NCBI GenBank assembly: GCA_003554665.1 | Contig: PWGY01000217.1 | Span: forward strand, 1-7,551 | Source: Bacteroidales bacterium | GTDB lineage: Bacteria > Bacteroidota > Bacteroidia > Bacteroidales > UBA7960 | Length of the DNA stretch: 7,551 bases | Reading direction: 5' to 3' | In this document: positions 1 through 6,778 of the stretch, one piece after another | Layout of the letters: every line of letters starts with the position of its first letter | Position numbering within the stretch: the first letter of the stretch is position 1 | Notes under the pieces: generated by a model | The model's input: the letters and a program-made list of their open reading frames with translations, nothing else | The model's database searches: none | What the model was told of the DNA's origin: nothing | Position numbers and translations under genes: made by a program

Positions 1-36
1 GATTTTTTCGGTGAGCTCCTGAAGTTTTTTTTGCAT
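1..36 (-). CDS. Start of a gene, possibly V-type ATPase subunit E (5' end only)
   Basis: Twelve codons are visible, from an ATG at 36 down to the window edge, reading MQKKLQELTEKI. From memory, V-type ATP synthase subunit E of Bacteroidales starts in a very similar way (a KxQELTxKIY-like N-terminus leading into a long helix of the peripheral stalk). That makes subunit E the best guess, but twelve residues are weak evidence. The start is supported by a good Bacteroidota-type promoter about 105 nt upstream on the same strand (141-171). There is no clear Shine-Dalgarno sequence, which is normal in this phylum. If the guess is right, the rest of a V-type ATPase operon should follow beyond position 1. 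A different protein with a charged helical N-terminus cannot be excluded. Confidence 0.45.
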   Translation of the reverse strand, partial: MQKKLQELTEKI

Positions 37-112
37 CGCTAAAAGGGTTTATAATATGTTCTCTTCTGTATATGAGCGTTCAAAATTAGGAAAAAAATTC
101 TTAAGGTGATTT

Positions 113-135
113 TCTTTGACACTTTTCTCTTTGAC
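113..135. repeat. Short direct repeat in the leader of the downstream gene
   Basis: The octamer TCTTTGAC occurs at 113-120 and again at 128-135, a 15-nt period. On the transcribed (minus) strand this is GTCAAAGA twice, just at and after the predicted transcription start. It may be a pair of half-sites for a regulator or simply chance in AT-rich sequence. Confidence 0.3.
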
Positions 136-140
136 GCAGG

Positions 141-171
141 CAAAAGTATAACAAAAAATATTTGTTACAAA
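141..171 (-). promoter_or_regulatory. Bacteroidota-type promoter for the gene starting at 36
   Basis: Read on the minus strand, TTTG (171-168) is followed after exactly 19 nt by TACTTTTG (148-141). This fits the Bacteroides consensus of a -33 TTTG and a -7 TAnnTTTG element spaced 19-21 nt. Transcription would start near 135, giving a leader of roughly 100 nt before the ATG at 36. The surrounding sequence is AT-rich and non-coding. The match is visible in the sequence; promoter activity is inferred. Confidence 0.6.
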
Positions 172-266
172 ATTAACAACTCAAAAATAAATAGAAAAAA
201 GACTGATTATTAACACATTTCTATATAGACGTCCTATGTTTCTCCAAAGGGAATGTCGCATTGTGC

Positions 267-305
267 CCCGGGAGCCCGGAAGTATCAGATCTTCCGGGTC
301 CAGGG
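267..305 (-). terminator. Long bulged hairpin after the efflux operon
   Basis: On the minus strand CCCGGAAG (298-291) and CTTCCGGG (282-275) form a perfect 8-bp stem around an 8-nt loop. The stem extends outward by GGA/TCC across one bulged C (274), then by CCC/GGG across a single mismatch, for 14 pairs in total. It lies about 60 nt after the permease stop codon. No T tract follows, so it is not a standard intrinsic terminator. It could instead mark or protect the 3' end of the operon mRNA, assist factor-dependent termination, or be a copy of a dispersed palindromic repeat. Confidence 0.4.
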
Positions 306-314
306 TCTTGTTCA

Positions 315-329
315 TTGCGCAACGCGCAA
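315..329. other. Small GC-rich stem-loop after the permease gene
   Basis: TTGCGC (315-320), a 3-nt loop AAC, and GCGCAA (324-329) form a perfect 6-bp hairpin 37 nt past the permease stop codon. It sits 10 nt from the larger hairpin at 267-305. The two may act together at the 3' end of the operon transcript. No T tract follows on either strand. Confidence 0.35.
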
Positions 330-365
330 GAATCTTAATGCCGATCTTTGTTGCAATATACCGAT

Positions 366-3300
366 CTATGCTGCATTGAATGACCGGATATGGAAACTGG
401 TGTATACCACAGGAATCAGTACCAGGGTGATCAATGTTGAAATCAGCAATCCTCCGATGATTGTAATCCCAAGCGGACTCCACATTTCTGCCCCCATCCC
501 TGAACTCAGGGCCATGGGCAGCATTCCGAGCATCGTTGTCAGGCTAGTCATTAACACTGGTCGCAACCTGGCCCTTCCACCTTCAAGCACAGCCTGCCGG
601 AGGGGATGCCCCCGCTCTCTGAGCTGGTTGATGTAGTCTACCAGTACAATGCCATTGTTCACCACCACCCCGAGCAGCATGATCACACCAATAAATGTAA
701 CAACGCTCAGGGTCAGGCCGGTTGCCACAAACGCCCAGACTACCCCGATGATGGAAAACGGAATGGCAAATATGATGATAAACGGGTCAATGAGTGATTC
801 AAACTGCGATGCCATAACCATATAAACCAGTATTATCCCTGCAAAGAACATCAGATTCAGGCTGCCAAAGGAATCACGTTGCTCGGTAACCTGCCCTCCG
901 ATTTCCATTGAAACGCCGTCAGGCAGCTGGAAATCATCTATGATCTCTCTGGCTTTTTCAGTTGCTTCCCCCAATGATATTTCGTGGAGGTCAGTCATGA
1001 CTGTTACCACCCGCTGCTGGTTTTCTCTTCTTATCTCAAGGGGGGCAGTCCTTTCCCGAACCTGGGCCACTTCCCTGACCGGGATCTGCTGACCCGACAG
1101 GCTCTGAATCAGGATATTTTCCAGATCGGTGGCGCTTTTGCGGAAATCATCCCCGTAGCGGACGGTAATTGGGAATTCATCCCCTCCCTGTTTGAATTCG
1201 CCGGCTTCTGTGCCATAAATGCTCTGGCGCACCTGCATGGCTACCATTCCTGCATTCAGGTTGAACATCGAAGCACGTTCCTTGTCCACAAATATTTCAA
1301 ACTCTGCTTTCCCGGGGTCAATGGTGTTTTCCACATTGACAAAATGGGGTGAATTTTCCAGTTCTTCCCCGAGCTTCCGGGCAGCTGCATTGAGGATTTC
1401 GAAATCATTTCCTGAGATGCTGATCTCAACGGGTTGCTGATTGCCCAGAAGTGCCGATGAAAGCAGGCTTCCTCCGTGTACGGTAAAATGGTCAATTTCC
1501 GGAATCTCTCTTTCTATTCTTTCCCTGACTGCGTATGCTGCTTCCCACGCACTGCGATCCCGCTCATCAGGCCGTCCCATGCGTGCAACGAGTGAGCCGA
1601 TGTTTTTTCCCTCGCTGAACCCCACTGTGGTCAGCGACCCGTCTTCAGTCTGGCCGACGATGGTGAACTCTGTCTGGATTTCCGGGATCTCTTCCAGCAT
1701 GATTTTTTCTATTCTTCTGGCGACCCTTTCCGTTTCACCCACACTGGTGCCGGTTTCCATTTCAAACTGAACACTCACATCGCCTGAGTCAAATTCCGGA
1801 ATGTAGTCTGTACCAATACGTACAGCAGTGATTAAAGTCAGGGCAAAAATCATGACTGCCATTGTGACCACGATTATTTTATGATGTACGGCCCACCCGA
1901 GTAACTTTTGATAAGCGTTCTCGGTACGGACAAAAAGATTCTCGCTGACCCTGAATAACTTGCTTTTTTCATCTTTCGTTTTGTACTTCCTTGATTTCAG
2001 CAACCTGGATGACAGCATGGGGGTCATGGTCAGTGCAGTCAGCAGGGATGCCAGCAGGGTTACTGTTGTGAGCACAGCCAGCTGACGGAAAAGGATTCCG
2101 ACAATCCCTCCCATAAAAAGCATGGGGAGGAAAACGGAGATGGTCGTCAGGGTGGATGCCGATATGGCATTTCCGATTTCGGCTGCTCCGGTTACTGCTG
2201 CTTTCATGGGAGGTACTCCTTTTTCCACATGGCGGGAAATGTTTTCCAAAACCACAATGGCGTTGTCAACCACCATCCCGATGGCGATCACCACGGCCAT
2301 CAGGGAGAAGATATTGATGGAATAACCTGCCATGAACATAAAGATGAAGGCAGCGATCAGGGAAACGGGCATGGTCAGCATGATGATCAGGCTTGATTTC
2401 CATTCCCGGAGGAAAAGAAAAACCACCAGTACGACAAAAAGCCCGGCCCACCAAAGCGTGGAGGAGAGGTTGCTGATGGAACGCACCACAATGTCGGAGC
2501 TGTCAACGATCTCCAGTACATCCACATCTTCGGGGAGACGCGGTGTTATTCTTTTCATTTCTTCCCTGACTGCATCCGCAACCTCCAGGGTGTTGGTGCC
2601 TGTTTGCTTCTGTACAAAAAACGCCACAGACCTTTGTCCGCCGGTACGCGCGTAGGCCTCACGTTCGGCAAAGTCGTCCGTTACACTCGCCACATCACCG
2701 ACCCTGATACTTTTGTTGTTGTGGTATTTCAGTACAACATCCTCTATTTCTTCTACGTCCTCAAACTCTCCGGTTACACTGACGGCAAAGTCACGGGTTC
2801 CTACTTCCATGCTGCCGCCAGGTATGCTGATGTTCTCAGCTTTCAGTACGGTGGCAATGTGATTCACACTCAGGTTGTACGACTGGAGTTTCAATGGGTC
2901 TGCTTCTATCCGGATCTCTCTTTCGGGGGCTCCGATTGTTACCACGGTGCCCACTCCTTCAACCCTTCGCAGGGGCGAGGCGATTTCATCCTCTATGATG
3001 TCGTCCAGGTCATAGTAGCTGTCATTGGCTTGAATTCCATAGGCAATTACTGGTATCATCGAGCTGTTTACCTTGAGGATTACGGGTTGATGCGCATCCC
3101 GCGGCAGGTGTCGTCTGGCCAATTCAATCATGTCTCTGGCATTATTGGCCGCCTCATTGATGTCGGCATTCCAGTTAAAACGCATGGAAATGAACGATAC
3201 GTTCTCGCTGGATGTGGACTCCATTTCCCGAAGGCTTTCGGTTGCCCCCAGTACGGTTTCCAATGGTCTGGTCACTTGTTCCTCCACGATTTCCGCCGAA

Positions 3301-3461
3301 GCACCCGGGTAGGCTGTAATAATGGTCAGGGTGGGGAACTCGATTTCCGGCAGAATGTCACGTGGCAGCATCCTGATCGACACCAGACCGAACAAAATGA
3401 CTCCAATAAATACCATCAGGGTGGTGACGGGTCTGCTTACTGAACCTTTGGATAGTTTCAT
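366..3461 (-). CDS. RND-family efflux permease (inner-membrane pump subunit)
   Basis: This is the energised inner-membrane pump of a tripartite efflux system, normally a trimer that uses an ion gradient to expel drugs, lipids or other toxic compounds. The 1031 residues match the family's usual length. One membrane helix (about 11-29) is followed by a periplasmic pore domain, six helices (about 337-547, including the cytosolic link), a second periplasmic domain, and five helices (about 867-1018), giving twelve in all. The TM4 signature IGMVVDNAIVVLEN has Asp399 at the place of AcrB Asp407, but Asn400 replaces Asp408. In TM10, GVVVNNGIVLVDYINQLRERG-like sequence has Asn935 where AcrB has Lys940. 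VVDN and VNNGIVLVDYINQL are, as I recall, shared with SwrC-like RND pumps of Firmicutes and Bacteroidota. The ATG overlaps the adaptor's stop codon (TAATG). No frameshift is seen. The substrate is unknown. Confidence 0.95.
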   Translation of the reverse strand: MKLSKGSVSRPVTTLMVFIGVILFGLVSIRMLPRDILPEIEFPTLTIITAYPGASAEIVEEQVTRPLETVLGATESLREMESTSSENVSFISMRFNWNADINEAANNARDMIELARRHLPRDAHQPVILKVNSSMIPVIAYGIQANDSYYDLDDIIEDEIASPLRRVEGVGTVVTIGAPEREIRIEADPLKLQSYNLSVNHIATVLKAENISIPGGSMEVGTRDFAVSVTGEFEDVEEIEDVVLKYHNNKSIRVGDVASVTDDFAEREAYARTGGQRSVAFFVQKQTGTNTLEVADAVREEMKRITPRLPEDVDVLEIVDSSDIVVRSISNLSSTLWWAGLFVVLVVFLFLREWKSSLIIMLTMPVSLIAAFIFMFMAGYSINIFSLMAVVIAIGMVVDNAIVVLENISRHVEKGVPPMKAAVTGAAEIGNAISASTLTTISVFLPMLFMGGIVGILFRQLAVLTTVTLLASLLTALTMTPMLSSRLLKSRKYKTKDEKSKLFRVSENLFVRTENAYQKLLGWAVHHKIIVVTMAVMIFALTLITAVRIGTDYIPEFDSGDVSVQFEMETGTSVGETERVARRIEKIMLEEIPEIQTEFTIVGQTEDGSLTTVGFSEGKNIGSLVARMGRPDERDRSAWEAAYAVRERIEREIPEIDHFTVHGGSLLSSALLGNQQPVEISISGNDFEILNAAARKLGEELENSPHFVNVENTIDPGKAEFEIFVDKERASMFNLNAGMVAMQVRQSIYGTEAGEFKQGGDEFPITVRYGDDFRKSATDLENILIQSLSGQQIPVREVAQVRERTAPLEIRRENQQRVVTVMTDLHEISLGEATEKAREIIDDFQLPDGVSMEIGGQVTEQRDSFGSLNLMFFAGIILVYMVMASQFESLIDPFIIIFAIPFSIIGVVWAFVATGLTLSVVTFIGVIMLLGVVVNNGIVLVDYINQLRERGHPLRQAVLEGGRARLRPVLMTSLTTMLGMLPMALSSGMGAEMWSPLGITIIGGLLISTLITLVLIPVVYTSFHIRSFNAA

Positions 3462-4540
3462 TATTGATGTCCTCCGTTATTTATAATGCTTACCTCCATT
3501 CCTTCCTCCACGCGGTTTTTTCCGCCTGTAATCACTTCCTCTCCGGCCTGAAGCCCTGAGACGGCAACTTGATCACCGATCGGAAACAGCCTTTTGAAAC
3601 TGGCTGACCGAACCCGCTGGTCTTCTACGAGGAATAACGTTTCCCGGTTGGTTTCCGGATCGCGGTAAATGGCCTCCATGGGGATGGTCACCACTTTTTC
3701 ACTGGGAAGGTTCATTCTGACCTGGGCTGACATGCCGGGTCTGATGAGTTGTTCCGGGTTTTTGATGGTGATTTCTGCAGTGGCGGTCCTTGAGCGGGTC
3801 GACAGAAAGGGCTTGATGGCCGTGACTTCGCCCTTGAAGGTTTTCTCCGGATAAGCCGGGATCCGGATGGTTGCTTTCAGCCCTTCACTGATTCGGCCCA
3901 GGTCTTTTTCGTTGATCTCCGCCTCTACCCTGACCGGGTTAAGTTGCATGATCCGGAGTATGCCGCTCGTGTTCGAATAGCCGGGCTCCAGGTTCAGATT
4001 CAGGAAATAATTTTCTCCTTCATTCACCAGGTAATCTACAATGGTTCCTGAAAAAGGCGCCTTGATCCTGGTGTTTTTCTGAGCCAGCTCATACTGTGCC
4101 CTGGAGGCTTCGAAACGCGCCTTTATGTGGTCATATTCCTGCTGGGATACGGTTCCGCGTTCGGCCAAACGTTTTACCCTTTGGTAATCTTTTTCCAGGG
4201 TCATGTATTCGGCCTTTGCTTGTGCCAGCATTTCTCCTGAAAGCTCTGCAAGCAGCTGGCCTTTTTGTACCTGTGTGCCTTCGGGGTAATGTAATTTTTC
4301 TACCCTGCCCGGGAAACCTGCACCGAGGTTGGCTTCCCTCTTGGCAAATACGGTACCGGACAACCTGATCTCAGCTTCATGGGATATTTCACGTGCCAGG
4401 GCAGTGCTTACCCCGGGGGTTTCTGCGGTGCTGTCTTCTGTTGCAGAATCTGTAGTACAGCTTTGTAGAAATCCTGCCAACAGGAGAAGGGCCGGTATGC
4501 CAATTCGTGCGATTGATTTTTTCAGTTTAAGTGGATTCAT
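3461..4540 (-). CDS. RND efflux periplasmic adaptor (membrane fusion protein, lipoprotein)
   Basis: This protein bridges the inner-membrane permease and the outer-membrane channel. Of 359 residues, 1-27 form a lipoprotein signal: basic KLKK and RIG, a hydrophobic ALLLLAGF stretch, and lipobox LQSC with Cys28 as lipidation site, as in AcrA. A first lipoyl half (about 62-100, PEGTQVQKGQLLAEL) leads to an alpha-helical hairpin (about 101-155), then the second lipoyl half with the typical IKAPFSGTI (159-167). A beta-barrel (about 200-280, with RPGMSAQV) and a membrane-proximal domain (about 281-359, starting VVTIPMEAIY) follow. The second lipoyl half carries some extra residues, about 177-193. 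The start is 14 nt after the channel gene's stop codon and has no clear ribosome binding site. It overlaps the permease ATG by one base. Substrate is unknown, but the membership of the HlyD/AcrA-type adaptor family is clear. Confidence 0.93.
   Translation of the reverse strand: MNPLKLKKSIARIGIPALLLLAGFLQSCTTDSATEDSTAETPGVSTALAREISHEAEIRLSGTVFAKREANLGAGFPGRVEKLHYPEGTQVQKGQLLAELSGEMLAQAKAEYMTLEKDYQRVKRLAERGTVSQQEYDHIKARFEASRAQYELAQKNTRIKAPFSGTIVDYLVNEGENYFLNLNLEPGYSNTSGILRIMQLNPVRVEAEINEKDLGRISEGLKATIRIPAYPEKTFKGEVTAIKPFLSTRSRTATAEITIKNPEQLIRPGMSAQVRMNLPSEKVVTIPMEAIYRDPETNRETLFLVEDQRVRSASFKRLFPIGDQVAVSGLQAGEEVITGGKNRVEEGMEVSIINNGGHQ
3471..3475 (-). promoter_or_regulatory. Strong ribosome binding site for the permease
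   Basis: On the minus strand GGAGG lies 9 nt before the permease ATG (3461-3459), inside the last codons of the adaptor gene. It is the only clear Shine-Dalgarno sequence before a gene in this window. With the one-base TAATG overlap it fixes the permease start and points to translational coupling. Confidence 0.65.
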
Positions 4541-4554
4541 GGGTTATGTTATTT

Positions 4555-6078
4555 TTAGATTTGTCCTGATGCTTTTTGAAGTTTGGTATATGCTATCCGG
4601 TACTCGTTCTTTGCTTCAATGTGGGCAGCGTGTGCCTGTTGCCAGAGTGCCTGGGCTTCAATGGCATCGCGGCTGGTTGCCCTGCCTTCATGCAACAGGT
4701 CATTGGTTACCCTGAGGTTTTCTGTGGCCTGCTTCAGCGAAAGTTCTGCCATTTCTACCCTGGCCCGGGCCTCATGGAGGTTGTTTGCCGACTGGTGAAC
4801 TTCCAGCTCCACCATTTCACGGGCTTCCTCCAGTTCGAGCCTGCTGCGGTCAGCCTGTCTTTGTGCCCTGGCAACCCGGGTTCTTTTTTCTCCGAAATGG
4901 TAGATTGGGATCTTTACCGAGAAGCCCACCTGCCAGTCGCCCCCGAACTCATCCTGAAACCCATTGTATGGGTTGGGGTTCATATAGGTGTATCCGGCTG
5001 CCAGCCCGATTGAGGGTAGCATAGCGGCCCTTTCTGCCCTGATCTTTTCGGCCTTGACAAAGCCTGCTTCTTCGAGCATGTGGATTTCAGGGCGTTTTCT
5101 GTAAGCTGATTCAACCAATTGGTTCAGCGATTCTTCGCTCCTTTGCGGAACAAATGAATCATCCAGTTTAAAAGATTGGTCAAGCGGAATACCCAGGTGT
5201 TGCGCCAGTGCCATCTTGCTGAGCTGAAGTCCGTTTTCAGCCTGCATTACTTTGAGCCGGATTTCATTCCTTTTGACCTTTGCCTCGAGCAGCTGATTAT
5301 GGGTGACGATCCCCTCTTCGAACAGGTTCTCCAGATCATATACCAGCTGATCGAGCATTTCGCTCCATTGCAGTGTCAGTTCAAGACTCTCCTGAAGGTT
5401 TACCACTTGCCAGAAAAGGCGATCAGTCCGTTTCAATACCTCTGCTTCTGTAAGCTTGTGACGGGCGTGGGCAATCCGTTCCCCGGCCTCCGACATCCGG
5501 TAGCCCGCCCTTATCTTTCCTCCCATATATATCGGTTGTTTCAGGGTCAGGCCAAGCTGGTAATTGTTTTTTTGCCCCAGTTTGCCTTCTTCCCGGGGCA
5601 GCCAGGCATAGTTTTGGAATACCGGATTTCCTTCGTTATCCAATACCGGTTCCCCGGTAACGGGATTGATCACAATCACCTCCGGAGCCAGATCAGGGTC
5701 TCTTAGAATGGATCGGTCAAAGCCGCCGGTTTCGCGATCAATGCCCTCAACAGGAATAACCGGCAGGAACATGTCCTGATCGAACAGCTGGTATTGTTTG
5801 TTCCTTCGCATAAAACCACCTTCTGAAGAAAGCTGGGGAAAGAAATGCTTTCTTGCAGATTCTTTTTGTAATTGCGCTGCCTGGTTGTCCATTTCGGCCA
5901 TTTGCAGCTTTTTGTTGTTGTTCAGGGCCATCTCCCGGCTCTTTTGGAGGCTCAGCACTTCCTGTGCGTTGACTTCAACCCATAAGGAGCCCAGGATTGT
6001 TATGGCCATTCCGATACATAGTAATCTCATAACTAATAGAAAATTAGAATAAAAACGTATTTTGGTCGAATAAAGCAT
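4555..6078 (-). CDS. TolC-family outer-membrane efflux channel
   Basis: This is the outer-membrane exit duct of the tripartite pump; TolC proteins form trimeric barrels with long periplasmic helices. The 507 residues contain a signal peptide (core about 17-38, ending VNA before QEV). They then show two outer-membrane-efflux repeats. Repeat one has helices about 42-78, strands about 79-98 and 171-186 (LTLKQPIYMGGK), and helices about 189-295. Repeat two has strands about 353-394 (VGFSVKIPIYHFGEK) and coiled-coil-like helices about 398-505. A long Pro/Gly/Asp-rich segment (about 99-170) separates the first two strands and probably lies outside the cell. The ATG at 6078 begins 8 nt after the regulator's stop. 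An in-frame ATG at 6030 would give a compact 22-residue signal peptide and may be the true start, because the bases between are AT-rich and look non-coding. Neither start has a clear ribosome binding site. Confidence 0.92.
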   Translation of the reverse strand: MLYSTKIRFYSNFLLVMRLLCIGMAITILGSLWVEVNAQEVLSLQKSREMALNNNKKLQMAEMDNQAAQLQKESARKHFFPQLSSEGGFMRRNKQYQLFDQDMFLPVIPVEGIDRETGGFDRSILRDPDLAPEVIVINPVTGEPVLDNEGNPVFQNYAWLPREEGKLGQKNNYQLGLTLKQPIYMGGKIRAGYRMSEAGERIAHARHKLTEAEVLKRTDRLFWQVVNLQESLELTLQWSEMLDQLVYDLENLFEEGIVTHNQLLEAKVKRNEIRLKVMQAENGLQLSKMALAQHLGIPLDQSFKLDDSFVPQRSEESLNQLVESAYRKRPEIHMLEEAGFVKAEKIRAERAAMLPSIGLAAGYTYMNPNPYNGFQDEFGGDWQVGFSVKIPIYHFGEKRTRVARAQRQADRSRLELEEAREMVELEVHQSANNLHEARARVEMAELSLKQATENLRVTNDLLHEGRATSRDAIEAQALWQQAHAAHIEAKNEYRIAYTKLQKASGQI

Positions 6079-6086
6079 AAAAAAAA

Positions 6087-6674
6087 TCAGCGTTTAAGCA
6101 GTCCGTAAAACAACAGCTTGGTCATCTTCTGTATCCGGTTTTCCAGATCATCCTTGTCATTTTGCCAGACCAGCGGGTACTCCAATCCTTTCAGCGCTGT
6201 GACAAGAGCCCTTGCTGCCAGTGAAGTATCCAAAGGCTGAAACTGGCCCTGGCGCACGCCTTCATCAAGGATTTCCCTGATTGTTTTCACTTCATCCCGG
6301 TCAAAGGTTTCCCGCAATTTCTCAATGAATGAGTAGTGAATTTCGTGTTCATGGCTGGCCTCATGATAGTAACCTACCAGTGTCTTCATGGTTTTCATGC
6401 GGATGCGAATGTGTTCTTTCAGTTTTTTGGGCGCATCCTGAATGTCTTTTGTGTTGTCAAGCAGGGCTTTGCGCAGAATGGCAGCCTCACTTTCAATGAC
6501 TGCCTGAAATACTTCTTCCTTGTTGGGGAAATAATAATAAAGTGAACTTTTCCCTTTGTGGGTGGCCTGGGCAATATCTTCCATGGTGGTTTTCCTGAAA
6601 CCATACTTGCTGAAGAGCTTCCTGGCTGCCCTTATGATGTCTTCACGTATTTCTTCTTTTCCCTGTTTTGACAT
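6087..6674 (-). CDS. TetR/AcrR-family transcriptional regulator, probable repressor of the efflux operon
   Basis: The 195 residues fit the usual TetR size. The N-terminal DNA-binding domain (about 8-56) is typical: REDIIRAARKLFSKYGF, then the helix-turn-helix TTMEDIAQATHKGKSSLYYYF followed by PNKEEVF. The rest is an alpha-helical ligand-binding and dimerisation domain with no recognisable ligand signature. I chose the ATG at 6674, which starts MSKQGK. The frame stays open to a TTG at 6719, but that would add a non-typical leader and lies upstream of the likely promoter -7 element and within the palindrome. As first gene of the efflux cluster it probably represses itself and the pump genes until an inducer binds. 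The palindrome at 6700-6738 is the obvious candidate operator. The inducer is unknown. Confidence 0.92.
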   Translation of the reverse strand: MSKQGKEEIREDIIRAARKLFSKYGFRKTTMEDIAQATHKGKSSLYYYFPNKEEVFQAVIESEAAILRKALLDNTKDIQDAPKKLKEHIRIRMKTMKTLVGYYHEASHEHEIHYSFIEKLRETFDRDEVKTIREILDEGVRQGQFQPLDTSLAARALVTALKGLEYPLVWQNDKDDLENRIQKMTKLLFYGLLKR

Positions 6675-6690
6675 GATGTTGGGATTTTTC

Positions 6691-6738
6691 AAAAAAAGAT
6701 GATGCGGCAAAATTAGCAATAAATCATTTGCCGCATCA
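6691..6738 (-). terminator. Intrinsic terminator after the polyferredoxin gene, also a possible operator for the TetR protein
   Basis: TGATGCGGCAAA at 6700-6711 and TTTGCCGCATCA at 6727-6738 are perfect 12-bp inverted repeats separated by 15 nt. Read on the minus strand the stem is followed by TCTTTTTTT (6699-6691), the layout of a rho-independent terminator, and it begins 40 nt after the polyferredoxin stop codon. The palindrome also sits 26 nt before the regulator's start codon and covers a candidate -7 element, so it could equally be the binding site of the TetR dimer. Both roles may apply. Confidence 0.65.
6708..6715 (-). promoter_or_regulatory. Candidate promoter -7 element for the regulator-efflux operon
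   Basis: TAATTTTG on the minus strand matches the Bacteroides -7 consensus TAnnTTTG exactly. A start site some 6-8 nt further on would leave a leader of about 27 nt before the ATG at 6674. The upstream -33 element is weak: only CTG is found, about 21 nt away at 6739-6737. The element overlaps one arm of the palindrome, which would let a bound repressor block it. Confidence 0.4.
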
Positions 6739-6778
6739 GTTTTTAGAATATTTTAACAAAACAGTCGAAAATACCAAT

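Noticed and set aside
181..315. A possible 44-codon minus-strand gene between the permease and the left-edge gene (MNKTLDPEDLILPGSRGT...)
   Set aside because: Its first part is formed by the hairpin at 267-305 and its end by AT-rich sequence, no ribosome binding site or known family is seen, and the frame is short enough to arise by chance. A cross-genome conservation test could revive it.
2604..3443. A 279-codon open frame on the plus strand opposite the permease gene
   Set aside because: It lies wholly inside the well-conserved permease coding region and its product shows no domain, signal or family likeness. It is an antisense shadow of the RND gene.
5176..5706. A 176-codon plus-strand open frame opposite the channel gene
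   Set aside because: It is fully contained in the TolC-family gene, has no recognisable motif and no promoter or ribosome binding site of its own.
6675..6719. Longer TetR protein starting at the TTG at 6719
   Set aside because: The 15 added residues do not look like a TetR N-terminus, the start is TTG, and it would lie upstream of the likely promoter -7 element and inside the palindrome.
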